64,000 nucleotides of DNA from DATIUV01 sp049322755 (GTDB lineage Bacteria > Pseudomonadota > Gammaproteobacteria > Burkholderiales > UBA6910), in assembly GCA_049322755.1 (NCBI GenBank), contig JBMOQX010000053.1:124001-188000 (forward strand). The letters run 5' to 3'. The notes under the pieces are model-generated. The model saw only the letters and a program-made list of their open reading frames with translations, searched no databases and was not told the origin of the DNA. The translations under genes were made by a program, and so were the position numbers. Below, in pieces: positions 35,988-45,368 of the stretch. Position 1 is the stretch's first letter; each line of letters opens with the position of its first letter.

Positions 35988-36119
35988 ATGCTGAAGAAGA
36001 CGATTGCGTTTCTGCTCGCCGGCCTGTTCGCTGCCGGCCTTTCCGCCTGCAATACCGTGCAGGGGATCGGCAAGGACATCGAGAAGGGTGGCGAAGCGAT
36101 TCAGAAGTCGACCAAGTAA
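35988..36119 (+). CDS. entericidin A/B-family lipoprotein within the leu operon
   Basis: 43 residues from ATG 35988 with GAAAGGAG 9 nt upstream; the nearby ATG 35983 stops after three codons. Signal MLKKTIAFLLAGLFAAGLSA, lipidated Cys in SACNTVQG, helix GIGKDIEKGGEAIQKSTK. Its TAA directly abuts leuD's GTG, so translation of leuD may depend on it. The mature part is nearly the same as the 3871 paralogue. Confidence 0.93.
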   Translation: MLKKTIAFLLAGLFAAGLSACNTVQGIGKDIEKGGEAIQKSTK

Positions 36120-36758
36120 GTGGAAAAGTTCGTCCGCCGCGAGGGGCTGGTGGCGCCGCTGGATCGCGCCAACGTCGATACCGACGCCATCATCCCGAAG
36201 CAGTTCCTGAAGTCGATCAAGCGCAGCGGCTTCGGGCCGAACCTGTTCGACGCCTGGCGCTACCTGGACCAGGGCGAGCCGGGGATGGACAACACGAAGC
36301 GTCCGCTGAATCCGGATTTCGTGCTGAACCAGCCGCGCTACCGGGGGGCGACGGTGCTGCTGGCGCGCGAGAACTTCGGCTGCGGGTCGAGCCGCGAGCA
36401 CGCGCCGTGGGCGTTGACCGATTACGGCTTCCAGGCCGTGATCGCGCCCAGCTTCGCGGACATCTTCTACAACAACTGCCTGAAAAACGGCCTGCTGCCG
36501 ATCGTTCTGGACGCCGCGGTGGTGGACCGGCTGTTCCGCGAAGTCGAAGCCCACGAGGGCTACCGGCTCGCCGTCGATCTCGAGCAGCAGTCGGTGACGA
36601 CGCCCGACGGCGAGGAGTTCCGGTTCGAGATCGATCCGTTCCGCAAGTACTGCCTGATGAACGGTCTCGACGAAATCGGCCTGACCCTGCAGCACGCCGA
36701 CGAAATCCGGGCTTACGAGGCCAAACGCCGGGCCGAGGCGCCCTGGCTGTTCGCCTGA
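36120..36758 (+). CDS. leuD: isopropylmalate dehydratase small subunit
   Basis: 212 residues from GTG 36120. The swivelling domain reads GLVAPLDRANVDTDAIIPKQ, ENFGCGSSREHAPWALTDYG, DIFYNNCLKNGLLPI. Partner of LeuC. No spacer separates it from the entericidin stop. Confidence 0.97.
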   Translation: MEKFVRREGLVAPLDRANVDTDAIIPKQFLKSIKRSGFGPNLFDAWRYLDQGEPGMDNTKRPLNPDFVLNQPRYRGATVLLARENFGCGSSREHAPWALTDYGFQAVIAPSFADIFYNNCLKNGLLPIVLDAAVVDRLFREVEAHEGYRLAVDLEQQSVTTPDGEEFRFEIDPFRKYCLMNGLDEIGLTLQHADEIRAYEAKRRAEAPWLFA

Positions 36759-36809
36759 CACGCGCCACCGCTCCGGGCGGCTGCGGAGGCCATCCGTGAA
36801 AAATCACAC

Positions 36810-37877
36810 GTGAAGAAGATCGCCATCTTGCCGGGGGACGGCATCGGTCCCGAGATTGTCGCGGAAGCGTTGAAGGTGCTGGCGCGGCTGCGCCGGGACG
36901 GACTCGCGGTCGAGTGGAACGAAGCGCCGGTGGGCGGCGCGGGCTACGATGCCCACGGCGATCCGCTGCCCGCGGCCTCGCTGGCGCTGGCGCGGGAGGC
37001 CGACGCGATCCTGCTGGGCGCCGTCGGCGGGCCGAAATATGACGGGCTGCCGCGCGACCGGCGACCGGAGCAGGGCCTGCTGCGATTGCGCAGGGAGCTC
37101 GGCCTGTTCGCCAACCTGCGGCCCGCCACCGTCTATCCGGAACTCGCCTCGGCGTCATCGCTGCGGCCGGATCTGGTGGCCGGGCTCGACGTGCTGATCG
37201 TGCGGGAGTTGACCGGGGACATCTACTTCGGGCAGCCGCGGGGCATCCGCACCACGGATGCGGGCGAACGCGAGGGCTACGACACCATGCGCTACAGCGA
37301 GGGCGAAATCCGCCGCATCGCCCACGTCGCGTTCCGGGCCGCGCAGCGCCGCGGCCGCAACCTCTGCTCGGTGGACAAGGCCAACGTGCTGGAGACGAGC
37401 CAGCTGTGGCGCGAGGTGGTGACGGTGGTGGCGAAGGATTATCCTGACGTGGCGCTCAGCCACATGTACGTGGACAATGCGGCGATGCAGCTGGTGCGCC
37501 AGCCGAAGCAGTTCGACGTGATCGTTACCGGGAACATGTTCGGCGACATCCTGTCGGACGAGGCTTCCATGCTCACGGGGTCCATCGGCATGCTGCCCTC
37601 GGCGTCGCTGGACCAGGGCGGCAAAGGCATGTACGAGCCGATCCACGGCTCGGCGCCGGACATCGCCGGCAAGGGGGTGGCCAATCCGCTGGCCACGATC
37701 CTGTCGCTGGCCATGATGCTGCGCTACAGCCTGGGCGAGACCGCGTGGGCGGCGCGGATCGAGCGGGCGGTGATCTCGGTCCTGGCAAACGGGCTGCGCA
37801 CCGCGGACATCGCGTCCGAGGGTGCGGCGTCGGTGGGGACGGGCGCGATGGGCGACGCGGTGGTGGCCGCGCTGTGA
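36810..37877 (+). CDS. leuB: 3-isopropylmalate dehydrogenase
   Basis: 355 residues from GTG 36810. ILPGDGIGPEIVAEALKVL, YFGQPRGI, metal/substrate residues in VDNAAMQLVRQP and MFGDILSDEASML, and NAD-binding MYEPIHGSAPDIAGKG. Oxidative decarboxylation to ketoisocaproate. Confidence 0.98.
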   Translation: MKKIAILPGDGIGPEIVAEALKVLARLRRDGLAVEWNEAPVGGAGYDAHGDPLPAASLALAREADAILLGAVGGPKYDGLPRDRRPEQGLLRLRRELGLFANLRPATVYPELASASSLRPDLVAGLDVLIVRELTGDIYFGQPRGIRTTDAGEREGYDTMRYSEGEIRRIAHVAFRAAQRRGRNLCSVDKANVLETSQLWREVVTVVAKDYPDVALSHMYVDNAAMQLVRQPKQFDVIVTGNMFGDILSDEASMLTGSIGMLPSASLDQGGKGMYEPIHGSAPDIAGKGVANPLATILSLAMMLRYSLGETAWAARIERAVISVLANGLRTADIASEGAASVGTGAMGDAVVAAL

Positions 37878-37911
37878 GCGTGGCGCGGACAAGCGATACG
37901 AGGTGAGGCAG

Positions 37912-39024
37912 ATGAAGCGCGTGGGTATCGTCGGCTGGCGGGGCATGGTGGGTTCGGTGCTGGTCCAGCGGATGCGGGAAGAGAACGATTTCGCCGGGAT
38001 CGAGCCGGTGTTCTTCAGCACGTCCCAGGCGGGCGGCCGCGGGCCGGACATCGGCCGCGACCTGCCGCCGGTGCAGGACGCCCGCAGCCCGGACGCGCTC
38101 AAGGCGATGGACGTCATCATCACCTGCCAGGGCGGCGACTACACCAGCGACATCTATCCGAAGCTGCGCGCCGCCGCTTGGGACGGCTACTGGATCGACG
38201 CCGCCTCGGCGCTGCGGATGGACAAGGACAGCGTGATCATCCTGGACCCGGTCAACCGGCCGGTGATCGACGACGCCCTCGCCGGCGGCGTGAAGAGCTA
38301 CATCGGCGGCAACTGCACCGTGAGTCTGATGCTGATGGCGATGGGTGGCCTGTTCAAGAACGGCATGGTGGAGTGGATGTCGGCCATGACGTATCAGGCG
38401 GCCTCCGGCGCGGGCGCCCAGAACATGCGCGAGTTGCTGCAGCAGATGGCGGTGGTGTCCGAGGCCGCGAAGCCGCTGGTGGACGATCCGGCCTCGGCGA
38501 TCCTGGAGATCGACCGGGTGGTGGCCCACACGCTGCGCCGCCCGGACTTTCCCGCCGAGCAGTTCGGCGTGCCCCTGGCCGGCAGCCTCATCCCCTGGAT
38601 CGACAGGGAGATGGACAACGGCCAGAGCCGCGAGGAATGGAAGGGGCAGGCCGAGACCAACAAGATCCTGGGACGCGAGGACACGCCGGTTCCGGTGGAC
38701 GGCATCTGCGTGCGCGTCGGCGCCATGCGCTGCCACAGCCAGGCGCTGACGGTGAAGCTCAAACAGGACGTGCCGCTGGACGAGGTGGAGGACATGCTCG
38801 GCTCCGCCAACGACTGGGTAAAAGTGGTGCCCAACCGCAAGGAGGACAGCATCCGGGAACTGACGCCCGCCACCGTGACCGGGACGCTGGGCATCCCGGT
38901 GGGGCGCGTGCGCAAGCTCAACATGGGCGGCGAATACCTGTCCGCCTTCACCTGCGGCGACCAGTTGCTGTGGGGCGCTGCCGAGCCGTTGCGCCGCATG
39001 CTGCGCATCCTGCTCGAGGCGTGA
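37912..39024 (+). CDS. asd: aspartate-semialdehyde dehydrogenase
   Basis: 370 residues from ATG 37912. NADP-binding VGIVGWRGMVGSVLVQRM, catalytic Cys in GGNCTVSLMLMAMGGLF, active-site His region VRVGAMRCHSQALTVKL. Makes aspartate semialdehyde for lysine, threonine, methionine and DAP. Confidence 0.98.
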   Translation: MKRVGIVGWRGMVGSVLVQRMREENDFAGIEPVFFSTSQAGGRGPDIGRDLPPVQDARSPDALKAMDVIITCQGGDYTSDIYPKLRAAAWDGYWIDAASALRMDKDSVIILDPVNRPVIDDALAGGVKSYIGGNCTVSLMLMAMGGLFKNGMVEWMSAMTYQAASGAGAQNMRELLQQMAVVSEAAKPLVDDPASAILEIDRVVAHTLRRPDFPAEQFGVPLAGSLIPWIDREMDNGQSREEWKGQAETNKILGREDTPVPVDGICVRVGAMRCHSQALTVKLKQDVPLDEVEDMLGSANDWVKVVPNRKEDSIRELTPATVTGTLGIPVGRVRKLNMGGEYLSAFTCGDQLLWGAAEPLRRMLRILLEA

Positions 39025-39074
39025 TTACCGCTGTGCGGCCCCCGGCGGCGGTCGCCAGGATCCGTGGTTGATGC

Positions 39075-39519
39075 GCGGATCCGCCGATATCGCTGGGCTC
39101 GGCGCCGCTGGACGCGGCATATGACATCGAATCGGTCGGCGCGGTGGCCTTGTTTCCGGTCTCGGCCAGCAGCTCGGCGGGCATCGGCGAGCTGGCGGAG
39201 CAGGCGCGGGCGCTGTTCAATCAGCAGTCGGCGGAGCCCGAGGTGTATCCAAAGCAAGCCGATCGCGGTGGCGAAAACCCGGGAATGCCTCGACCACGCA
39301 CCCGGCGTGCGGGTCATGGACGACCCGGCCGGCGCCGACCTTCCCACTCAGGCGACGGACGCCGTGAGCCAGGACGGCGTTGTGATGGGGCGGCTCCGGC
39401 GCAGCGGCGACGATGGGCGGCGCCTCGACCTGTGGCTCGCCAGTGGTGATTTGCGCCTTGGGCAGGCGCTTCCCATGGTGCAACTGGCTGAAATTCCGGT
39501 TGAAAAATACCTTAGTTAG
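39075..39519 (+). pseudogene. usg: usg (aspartate-semialdehyde dehydrogenase-like) remnant with large deletions
   Basis: One frame from about 39075 reads LGSAPLDAAYDIESVGAVAL, FPVSASSSAGIGELAEQARA and ends its homology at PEVYPKQ near 39255. A second frame then reads TRECLDHAPGVRVMDDPAGA, VSQDGVVMGRLRR and LDLWLASGDLRLGQALPMVQ to a stop at 39517-39519. These are the middle and C-terminal parts of USG-1/Asd2 proteins, which normally sit between asd and fimV. The N-terminal third and a central segment of about 100 residues are gone. Confidence 0.7.
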
Positions 39520-39545
39520 GACATAATGTAAGAGCTGGGCTTAAC

Positions 39546-39573
39546 TTGCATGCGTAACTATTTGATGTTAAAT
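39546..39573 (+). promoter_or_regulatory. candidate sigma70 promoter for fimV
   Basis: TTGCAT (39546-39551), a 16-nt spacer, TTAAAT (39568-39573), with a start near 39580. The patch is markedly AT-rich compared with its surroundings. Confidence 0.45.
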
Positions 39574-39605
39574 TGTTCTTTCCCAAGAAGACCCAGGGAG
39601 GTAGT

Positions 39606-41969
39606 GTGTCGCAAGCGATTCTGAGAACCGTATTCCTCTTGGGCGCCCTGCTCCTTTCAGCTGCGGGGCAGGCGGCCGGCCTAGGCAAGCTGAATCTCCA
39701 GTCGGCGCTCGGCGAGGCACTCAACGCCGATATCGAAATCGTCGCGCTGAAGCCCGGCGAGCTCGAGTCCCTGGTGGCGCGTATCGCGAAGCCCGACACC
39801 TACCAGCAGGCCAACGTCGAATACCAGGGCGCCATCTCCACCATCCGCGCCAAGGTTGACTCCGTCGGCGGCCGACCCGTCATCCGCCTGAGCTCGACCC
39901 AGCCGATCAACGAGCCGTTCCTCAACATTCTCGTCGAACTCACCTGGGATCAGGGGTCGGTTCTGCGCGAATACACCCTGCTGCTCGATCCGCCCACGTA
40001 CACGCCGCCCCAGGCGGCCGTGCCGGCCACCCGGGGCGCCGAGGCAAAGCCGATCGCGCAGCCGAAGCCATCGGCCCCGGCTCCCACCCCCGCGCCGAAA
40101 ATGGCGCCGGCCCCAGAGCCGGCGCCTTCCGCTTCTGGACCGGCTGCAGACAGCTACGGCCCGGTGGTGCGCGGCGACACCCTCAGCGGGATCGCCGAAA
40201 GAGTCCGTCACCCCGGTGCTTCCCTCGAGCAAATGCTGCTGGCACTGTTCCGGGCCAACCCGGATGCGTTTGTCGGCAACAACATGAACCGCCTCAAGAC
40301 CGGTCCGGTGCTGCGGGTGCCGCAGCGTGACGACGTCATGGCCATCGGCCAGAAAGAGGCGATGGCCGAGTTCCGTACCCAGGTTGCCGATTGGCAGGCG
40401 TACAAGCAGAGCCTGGCGGGGGCCGCCAGCGGCTCCGCGCCGAGTGCCAGCGCGGGCCAAACCGCGGCCGGCAAGGTGACTGGCGCTGTCGCCGAGCGCG
40501 GCGCAGGGCAGGGGACCCCGAGCGAGGTGCTCACGCTCTCCAAGAGCGAGGGCGCGAACGTCGCCAACCTCCAGGATCGGATCCGCAGCCTCGAGGAAGA
40601 GAACGTCGCCAAGGAAAAGGCGCTGAAGGAAGCGCAGGATCGCGTGACGGCCCTGGAGAAGAACATCCAGGACATGCAGAAGCTGCTGGAACTGAAGGGG
40701 CAGCCCGTGGCGCCCGCCGCCAAGCCCGCGGCGCCCGAACCGGAAACACCTAAGCCCGCGGAACCCGCGCCTGCCGCGCAGACCGCTGCGCCGCCGGCTA
40801 CCGCTCCCGCGCCGGCCACACCGCCCGCGGCCCAGCCGGCGCCGCCGCCGGCGCCCACGCCTGCCGCGCCGCCGGCCGCCAAGGCACCGCCGCCGCCGGA
40901 TGAGCCCTCGTTCGTCGACATGCTGATGGAGGAGCCGCTCTACCTTGCGGGGCTGGGCGGTTTGCTGGCAGTGCTGGCGGGTGGTGGCCTGTATTACGCA
41001 CGCCGAAAAAAGCAGCAGGCGGCTGAAGAGTGGGCAACCGCCGAAGCAGAACTCGATGCGGCGACGTCCCCCGCGGAGCCCACGTCGCAGATGTTCGACC
41101 AGCCGCAGACGTCGGAATCGACGGCGGCGGGGCCCGGATCGATGGACGAGGTGGACCCGGTGCAGGAAGCCGAGGTGTACCTCACCTACCGCCGCGACGG
41201 CCAGGCGGAAGAGGTGCTCAAGGAAGCGCTGGCCAAGACGCCCAACCGGCCCGAGGTCTACGTCAAGCTGCTCGAGATCTACGGCATGCGCAAGGACAAG
41301 GCGTCCTTCGAGAGCACCGCGCGCAAGCTCCAGGCCCTGGCCGGGGGTACGCCCCACTGGGACAAGGCCGTCACCATGGGACTGGCTCTCGACCCCACCA
41401 ACGCCCTCTACGGAGGTGCTCCCGACGCCGGCGGGACCGATCGCGAGGCGATGGACATCACCTCACCGCCGACGCAGTTCGGGCGACAGGGGGGCAACGT
41501 CGATTTCGACCTGAGCGGCGGCGGAGCCGGCGAGTCCGAAGTGGAGGACGTGACCAAGTGGCGCCCGCCCGCCGGCCTGGACACCACCAACGTGGATTTC
41601 GAAGTGACCTCCGGGGTCGGAGAGGGGCACCACGAGGAAATGAAGTCGGCGTCGGGCCTGGATCAGCCTTTGGCCTTCGAGCCGGGGCTTGCCGAGCGCA
41701 GCGAGACCGGCGATCGCAAGGGGCCCCAGGAGAGCACCACCACCAAGCTGGACTTCGACTTCAGCCTCGATCTCGGCAGCGAGCCTGCTGACGTCGCGCA
41801 GGCGGGGGGGGACGCGCAGTGGCAGGAAATCGCCACCAAGTTCGACCTCGCCAAGGCCTACAAGGAAATGGGCGACAACGACGGCGCGCGGGAGATCCTC
41901 CAGGAAGTAATGCGCGAGGGCAACGCGCAGCAGAAGAAAGAGGCCCAGGAGCTGCTGGACAGCCTGTAA
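39606..41969 (+). CDS. fimV: FimV-type peptidoglycan-binding polar protein
   Basis: 787 residues from GTG 39606, preferred because GGGAGG lies directly upstream. Signal peptide (LRTVFLLGALLLSAAGQAAG) and FimV N-terminal domain GLGKLNLQSALGEALNADIE. LysM domain at about 185-240 (VVRGDTLSGIAERVR), coiled coil at about 318-365, an Ala/Pro-rich linker, and a membrane helix near 445-460 (LAGLGGLLAVLAGGGLYYAR). The cytoplasmic C-terminal part is acidic, ending in the FimV TPR-like segment FDLAKAYKEMGDNDGAREIL. Organises the cell pole and type IV pilus or chemosensory proteins in relatives. Confidence 0.93.
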   Translation: MSQAILRTVFLLGALLLSAAGQAAGLGKLNLQSALGEALNADIEIVALKPGELESLVARIAKPDTYQQANVEYQGAISTIRAKVDSVGGRPVIRLSSTQPINEPFLNILVELTWDQGSVLREYTLLLDPPTYTPPQAAVPATRGAEAKPIAQPKPSAPAPTPAPKMAPAPEPAPSASGPAADSYGPVVRGDTLSGIAERVRHPGASLEQMLLALFRANPDAFVGNNMNRLKTGPVLRVPQRDDVMAIGQKEAMAEFRTQVADWQAYKQSLAGAASGSAPSASAGQTAAGKVTGAVAERGAGQGTPSEVLTLSKSEGANVANLQDRIRSLEEENVAKEKALKEAQDRVTALEKNIQDMQKLLELKGQPVAPAAKPAAPEPETPKPAEPAPAAQTAAPPATAPAPATPPAAQPAPPPAPTPAAPPAAKAPPPPDEPSFVDMLMEEPLYLAGLGGLLAVLAGGGLYYARRKKQQAAEEWATAEAELDAATSPAEPTSQMFDQPQTSESTAAGPGSMDEVDPVQEAEVYLTYRRDGQAEEVLKEALAKTPNRPEVYVKLLEIYGMRKDKASFESTARKLQALAGGTPHWDKAVTMGLALDPTNALYGGAPDAGGTDREAMDITSPPTQFGRQGGNVDFDLSGGGAGESEVEDVTKWRPPAGLDTTNVDFEVTSGVGEGHHEEMKSASGLDQPLAFEPGLAERSETGDRKGPQESTTTKLDFDFSLDLGSEPADVAQAGGDAQWQEIATKFDLAKAYKEMGDNDGAREILQEVMREGNAQQKKEAQELLDSL

Positions 41970-42098
41970 TCCGCCCAGCCGCAGCAATCCCCGACGACCC
42001 GGCCGCGGCCGGGTCGTCGCGTTTTGGCGCCCGGCGCGCGGCTGTTATCATCGCAGCCTCCCTGGGAACCGTCGTCGACTGTTGAAGGCCGCGCGCCC

Positions 42099-42707
42099 GT
42101 GCTCCATACCGCAACGCTGATCCTGTGCTGGGCCGCCATCTCGGTGCTGCTGCAGCGGGTGGGCGGTGTCCCCCTAATCGCGATCGCTGTGGCGGCGTTG
42201 GCCGCCACGGCGGGCGTCGGCGCGCTGCACCGGCTCGCGGGCCTGCTTCGCCGCAGCCGCTGGCTGTTGCTTGCGGTGGTGGTGCTGCATGCAGTTCCCG
42301 CGCTCGTTGCCGGCCCGGCGTGGAACGCCCAGTCGGTGCTCTCCGGCACGGTGGCGGGCGCCGGGCAGGCCGTGCGCCTGGCGGTGTTGTTGGCGCTGCT
42401 GGCCATCGTTTTGCAGCGGCGCACGCGGGAGGATCTCGTCACCGGGATCTATACGCTGATGGCGCCGCTCGCCTGGCTCGGGGTGGATCGCGGGCGCTTT
42501 GCGGCGCGCTTGTGCCTGACGCTGACGTATTTCGAACAGTCCGCGCCGGCGACGCCGCGGCGGGGCATGGCCGCGGCTCTAGCGGAGGTCGAGCGCGCGC
42601 CGGACCAGGACGGTGGCGCGATCGTGCTGCCGCTGGACCGGCTCGGGACCGCCGACCAGGTGGCCATGGCCGCCATCGGGTTCGCCTTGGGCGTGGCGTT
42701 GCTGTGA
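42099..42707 (+). CDS. CbiQ-like membrane protein (ECF transporter T-like)
   Basis: 202 residues from GTG 42099 with about five hydrophobic helices (HTATLILCWAAISVLLQRVG, then WLLLAVVVLHAVPALVAG). A cytoplasmic segment resembles energy-coupling transmembrane components (REDLVTGIYTLMAPLAWLG, ARLCLTLTYFE). The cognate ATPase and S-component genes are not adjacent. The stop overlaps truA by 4 bp. The assignment is tentative. Confidence 0.6.
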   Translation: MLHTATLILCWAAISVLLQRVGGVPLIAIAVAALAATAGVGALHRLAGLLRRSRWLLLAVVVLHAVPALVAGPAWNAQSVLSGTVAGAGQAVRLAVLLALLAIVLQRRTREDLVTGIYTLMAPLAWLGVDRGRFAARLCLTLTYFEQSAPATPRRGMAAALAEVERAPDQDGGAIVLPLDRLGTADQVAMAAIGFALGVALL

Positions 42708-43513
42708 GGATCGCCCTCGGCCTGGAATACGACGGGCGGCCGTTCTGCGGATGGCAGAGCCAGAAGGACCGTTGCTCGGTGCAGGACGCGCTGGAAGCGG
42801 CGCTGGCCGAAATCGCCGGGACGCCGGTGCGGGTGACGGCGGCCGGCCGCACCGACACCGGCGTGCACGCGTCAATGCAGGTGGTGCATTTCGACACCCG
42901 CGTGACACGTCCCGACTCGGCCTGGGTGCGCGGCGCCAACGCGCACCTGCCGGGCGCCATTGCCATACTTTGGGCGCAGGAAGTGGCGCCGGACTTCCAT
43001 GCGCGTTTCAGCGCCCGCGAGCGCAGCTACCGGTACCTGCTGCTCAACCGTCCGGTGCGGCCGGCGATCGCGAGCGGCCGCGTTGGCTGGTTTCATCTGC
43101 CGCTGGACCTGGCGCGCATGCGCGAGGCCGCGGCGCTGCTGGTGGGCGAGCACGATTTCAGCGCCTTTCGCGCCGCCGAATGCCAGGCCCGGACCGCGCT
43201 GCGGCAGGTCACCCGGCTGACGGTGGAACGGCACGGGAACCTGCTGGTGTTCGAGATCTGGGCGAACGCGTTTCTGCACCATATGGTGCGCAACATCGTC
43301 GGCTCGCTGGTGTACGTGGGCAAGGGCAAGCACACGCCGCACTGGATCCGCGACGTGCTGGAAAGCCGCGAGCGCAACCGCGCCGCGCCGACCTTCGCCG
43401 CCGACGGGCTGTATTTGTCGTCGGTGCGCTACGCCGCACCGTTTGTGCTGCCCAGCGAGGCGCCCGCCGCGGGCCTCGACGCGCTGATGCTGGAGACGGG
43501 AGCGGGACGATGA
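42704..43513 (+). CDS. truA: tRNA pseudouridine(38-40) synthase
   Basis: 269 residues from GTG 42704. IALGLEYDGRPFCGWQSQ, catalytic Asp in AAGRTDTGVHASMQVVHFD, and FLHHMVRNIVGSLVYVGKG. Modifies U38-U40 of the anticodon stem-loop. 4-bp overlaps on both sides place it in one transcript with the CbiQ-like gene and trpF. Confidence 0.97.
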   Translation: MRIALGLEYDGRPFCGWQSQKDRCSVQDALEAALAEIAGTPVRVTAAGRTDTGVHASMQVVHFDTRVTRPDSAWVRGANAHLPGAIAILWAQEVAPDFHARFSARERSYRYLLLNRPVRPAIASGRVGWFHLPLDLARMREAAALLVGEHDFSAFRAAECQARTALRQVTRLTVERHGNLLVFEIWANAFLHHMVRNIVGSLVYVGKGKHTPHWIRDVLESRERNRAAPTFAADGLYLSSVRYAAPFVLPSEAPAAGLDALMLETGAGR

Positions 43514-44142
43514 CCGCCGTCAAGATCTGCGGAATCACCCGGGCCGAGGACGCCCTGGCCGCGGCGCGCGCCGGCGCCCAGGCGTTGGGGTTCATGTTCT
43601 ATCCGCCGAGCCCGCGCAACGTCGCGCCCGAAGCGTCGGCGGCCATCATCGCCGGCCTGCCGCCGTTCGTCTCGGCGGTCGGCGTGTTCGTGAATCCGGA
43701 GGCCGCCTGGGTGGAGCAGGTGCTGGACCGGGTCCGCCTCGACCTGCTGCAGTTTCACGGGGACGAGCCGCCGGCGTTCTGCGAACGCTTCGGCCTGCCC
43801 TACATCAAGGCCGCGCGCGTCCGGCCGGGGGGCGATCTGCTAGAATACTCAGCCGTTTACAGCCAAGCCCGGGGGCTCTTGCTGGACACCTACGAGTCCG
43901 GCGTGTACGGCGGCACGGGACAGGCGTTCGATTGGGCGCTGGTGCCGAAGCAGTTGCCCCTGCCGGTGGTCCTGTCGGGCGGGTTGACGCCGGCCAACGT
44001 GGCGGAAGCCATCCGCAGCGTGCGGCCCTGGGCCGTGGACGTCTCGAGCGGGGTCGAGGCCGGCAAGGGGATCAAGGACGCGGCAAAGATTGCCGCTTTC
44101 ATCGAGGAAGTTCGTCATGCAGATGTACGACCTGCCGGATAA
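43510..44142 (+). CDS. trpF: phosphoribosylanthranilate isomerase
   Basis: 210 residues. VKICGITRAEDALAAARAGA with catalytic Cys, DLLQFHGDEPPAFCERF, LLLDTYESGVYGGTGQAFDW with catalytic Asp, VVLSGGLTPANVAEAI and AVDVSSGVEAGKGIKDAAKI. Third committed step of tryptophan synthesis. The end overlaps trpB by 26 bp. Confidence 0.97.
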   Translation: MTAVKICGITRAEDALAAARAGAQALGFMFYPPSPRNVAPEASAAIIAGLPPFVSAVGVFVNPEAAWVEQVLDRVRLDLLQFHGDEPPAFCERFGLPYIKAARVRPGGDLLEYSAVYSQARGLLLDTYESGVYGGTGQAFDWALVPKQLPLPVVLSGGLTPANVAEAIRSVRPWAVDVSSGVEAGKGIKDAAKIAAFIEEVRHADVRPAG

Positions 44143-45316
44143 GACCGGCCATTTCGGGCCCTACGGCGGCGTGTTCGTCGCCGACACGCTGATCGCGGCG
44201 CTGGACGAGCTGCGCCGCGAATACGAGCGCTACGGGCGCGATCCGGAATTCCAGGCGGAGTTCGAGCATGAGATCAAGCACTACGTCGGCCGGCCGAGCC
44301 CGATCTATCACGCGCGGCGCTGGTCGGAGCATCTGGGCGGCGCACAGATCCTGCTCAAGCGCGAGGACCTGAATCACACCGGCGCCCACAAGATCAACAA
44401 CACCATCGGCCAGGCGATGCTGGCGCGGCGCATGGGCAAGCCGCGCATCATCGCGGAGACCGGCGCCGGGCAGCACGGCGTGGCCTCGGCCACGGTGGCG
44501 GCGCGCTACGGCATGGAGTGCGTCGTCTACATGGGCTCGGAGGACGTCAAGCGCCAGGCGCCCAACGTCTACCGCATGAAGCTGCTGGGCGCCACGGTGG
44601 TGCCGGTGGAAAGCGGTTCCAGGACGCTGAAGGACGCGCTCAACGAGGCAATGCGCGACTGGGTCACCAACGTCGACAACACCTTCTACATCATCGGCAC
44701 GGTGGCGGGGCCGCATCCCTACCCGATGATGGTGCGCGACTTCCAGGCCGTCATCGGGCGCGAGGCCAAGCAGCAGATGCTGGAAGACTACGGCCGCCAG
44801 CCGGACGTCATCGTCGCCTGCGTCGGCGGCGGGTCCAACGCCATCGGCCTGTTCCATCCGTACATCGACGAGGCGGGCGTGCGCCTGATCGGCGTCGAGG
44901 CGGGCGGCGAAGGCATCGCCAGCGGGCATCATGCGGCCACGCTGTGCGTCGGCCGGCCCGGCGTGCTGCACGGCAACCGCACCTACCTGCTGCAGGACGC
45001 GGACGGGCAGATCATCGAGACCCACTCGATTTCCGCCGGCCTCGACTATCCCGGTGTCGGCCCCGAGCACGCCTGGCTCAAGGACAGCGGCCGCGCCGAG
45101 TACGTGTCGGTGACCGACGGGGAGGCGCTGGCGGCGTTTCACGCGCTGTGCCGCTACGAGGGAATCATCCCGGCGCTGGAGACCAGCCACGCACTGGCCC
45201 ACGCGGCGAAGCTGGCGCCGACCCTGCCGCGCGACGCGCTGCTGCTGGTTAACCTGTCCGGACGCGGCGACAAGGACATGGACACCGTCGCCCGCGCATC
45301 CAACATCACCTTCTGA
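44117..45316 (+). CDS. trpB: tryptophan synthase beta subunit
   Basis: 399 residues from ATG 44117 (MQMYDLPDKTGHFGPYGGVF). PLP-binding Lys in HTGAHKINNTIGQAMLAR, cofactor loop CVGGGSNAIGLF, C-terminal NLSGRGDKDMDTVA. Joins indole and serine. Confidence 0.98.
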   Translation: MQMYDLPDKTGHFGPYGGVFVADTLIAALDELRREYERYGRDPEFQAEFEHEIKHYVGRPSPIYHARRWSEHLGGAQILLKREDLNHTGAHKINNTIGQAMLARRMGKPRIIAETGAGQHGVASATVAARYGMECVVYMGSEDVKRQAPNVYRMKLLGATVVPVESGSRTLKDALNEAMRDWVTNVDNTFYIIGTVAGPHPYPMMVRDFQAVIGREAKQQMLEDYGRQPDVIVACVGGGSNAIGLFHPYIDEAGVRLIGVEAGGEGIASGHHAATLCVGRPGVLHGNRTYLLQDADGQIIETHSISAGLDYPGVGPEHAWLKDSGRAEYVSVTDGEALAAFHALCRYEGIIPALETSHALAHAAKLAPTLPRDALLLVNLSGRGDKDMDTVARASNITF

Positions 45317-45368
45317 CCGGCGCCGGCGGCGGGCGTCCGCGCCACCGCCGGCCCGTTCCCCCGAGGCC

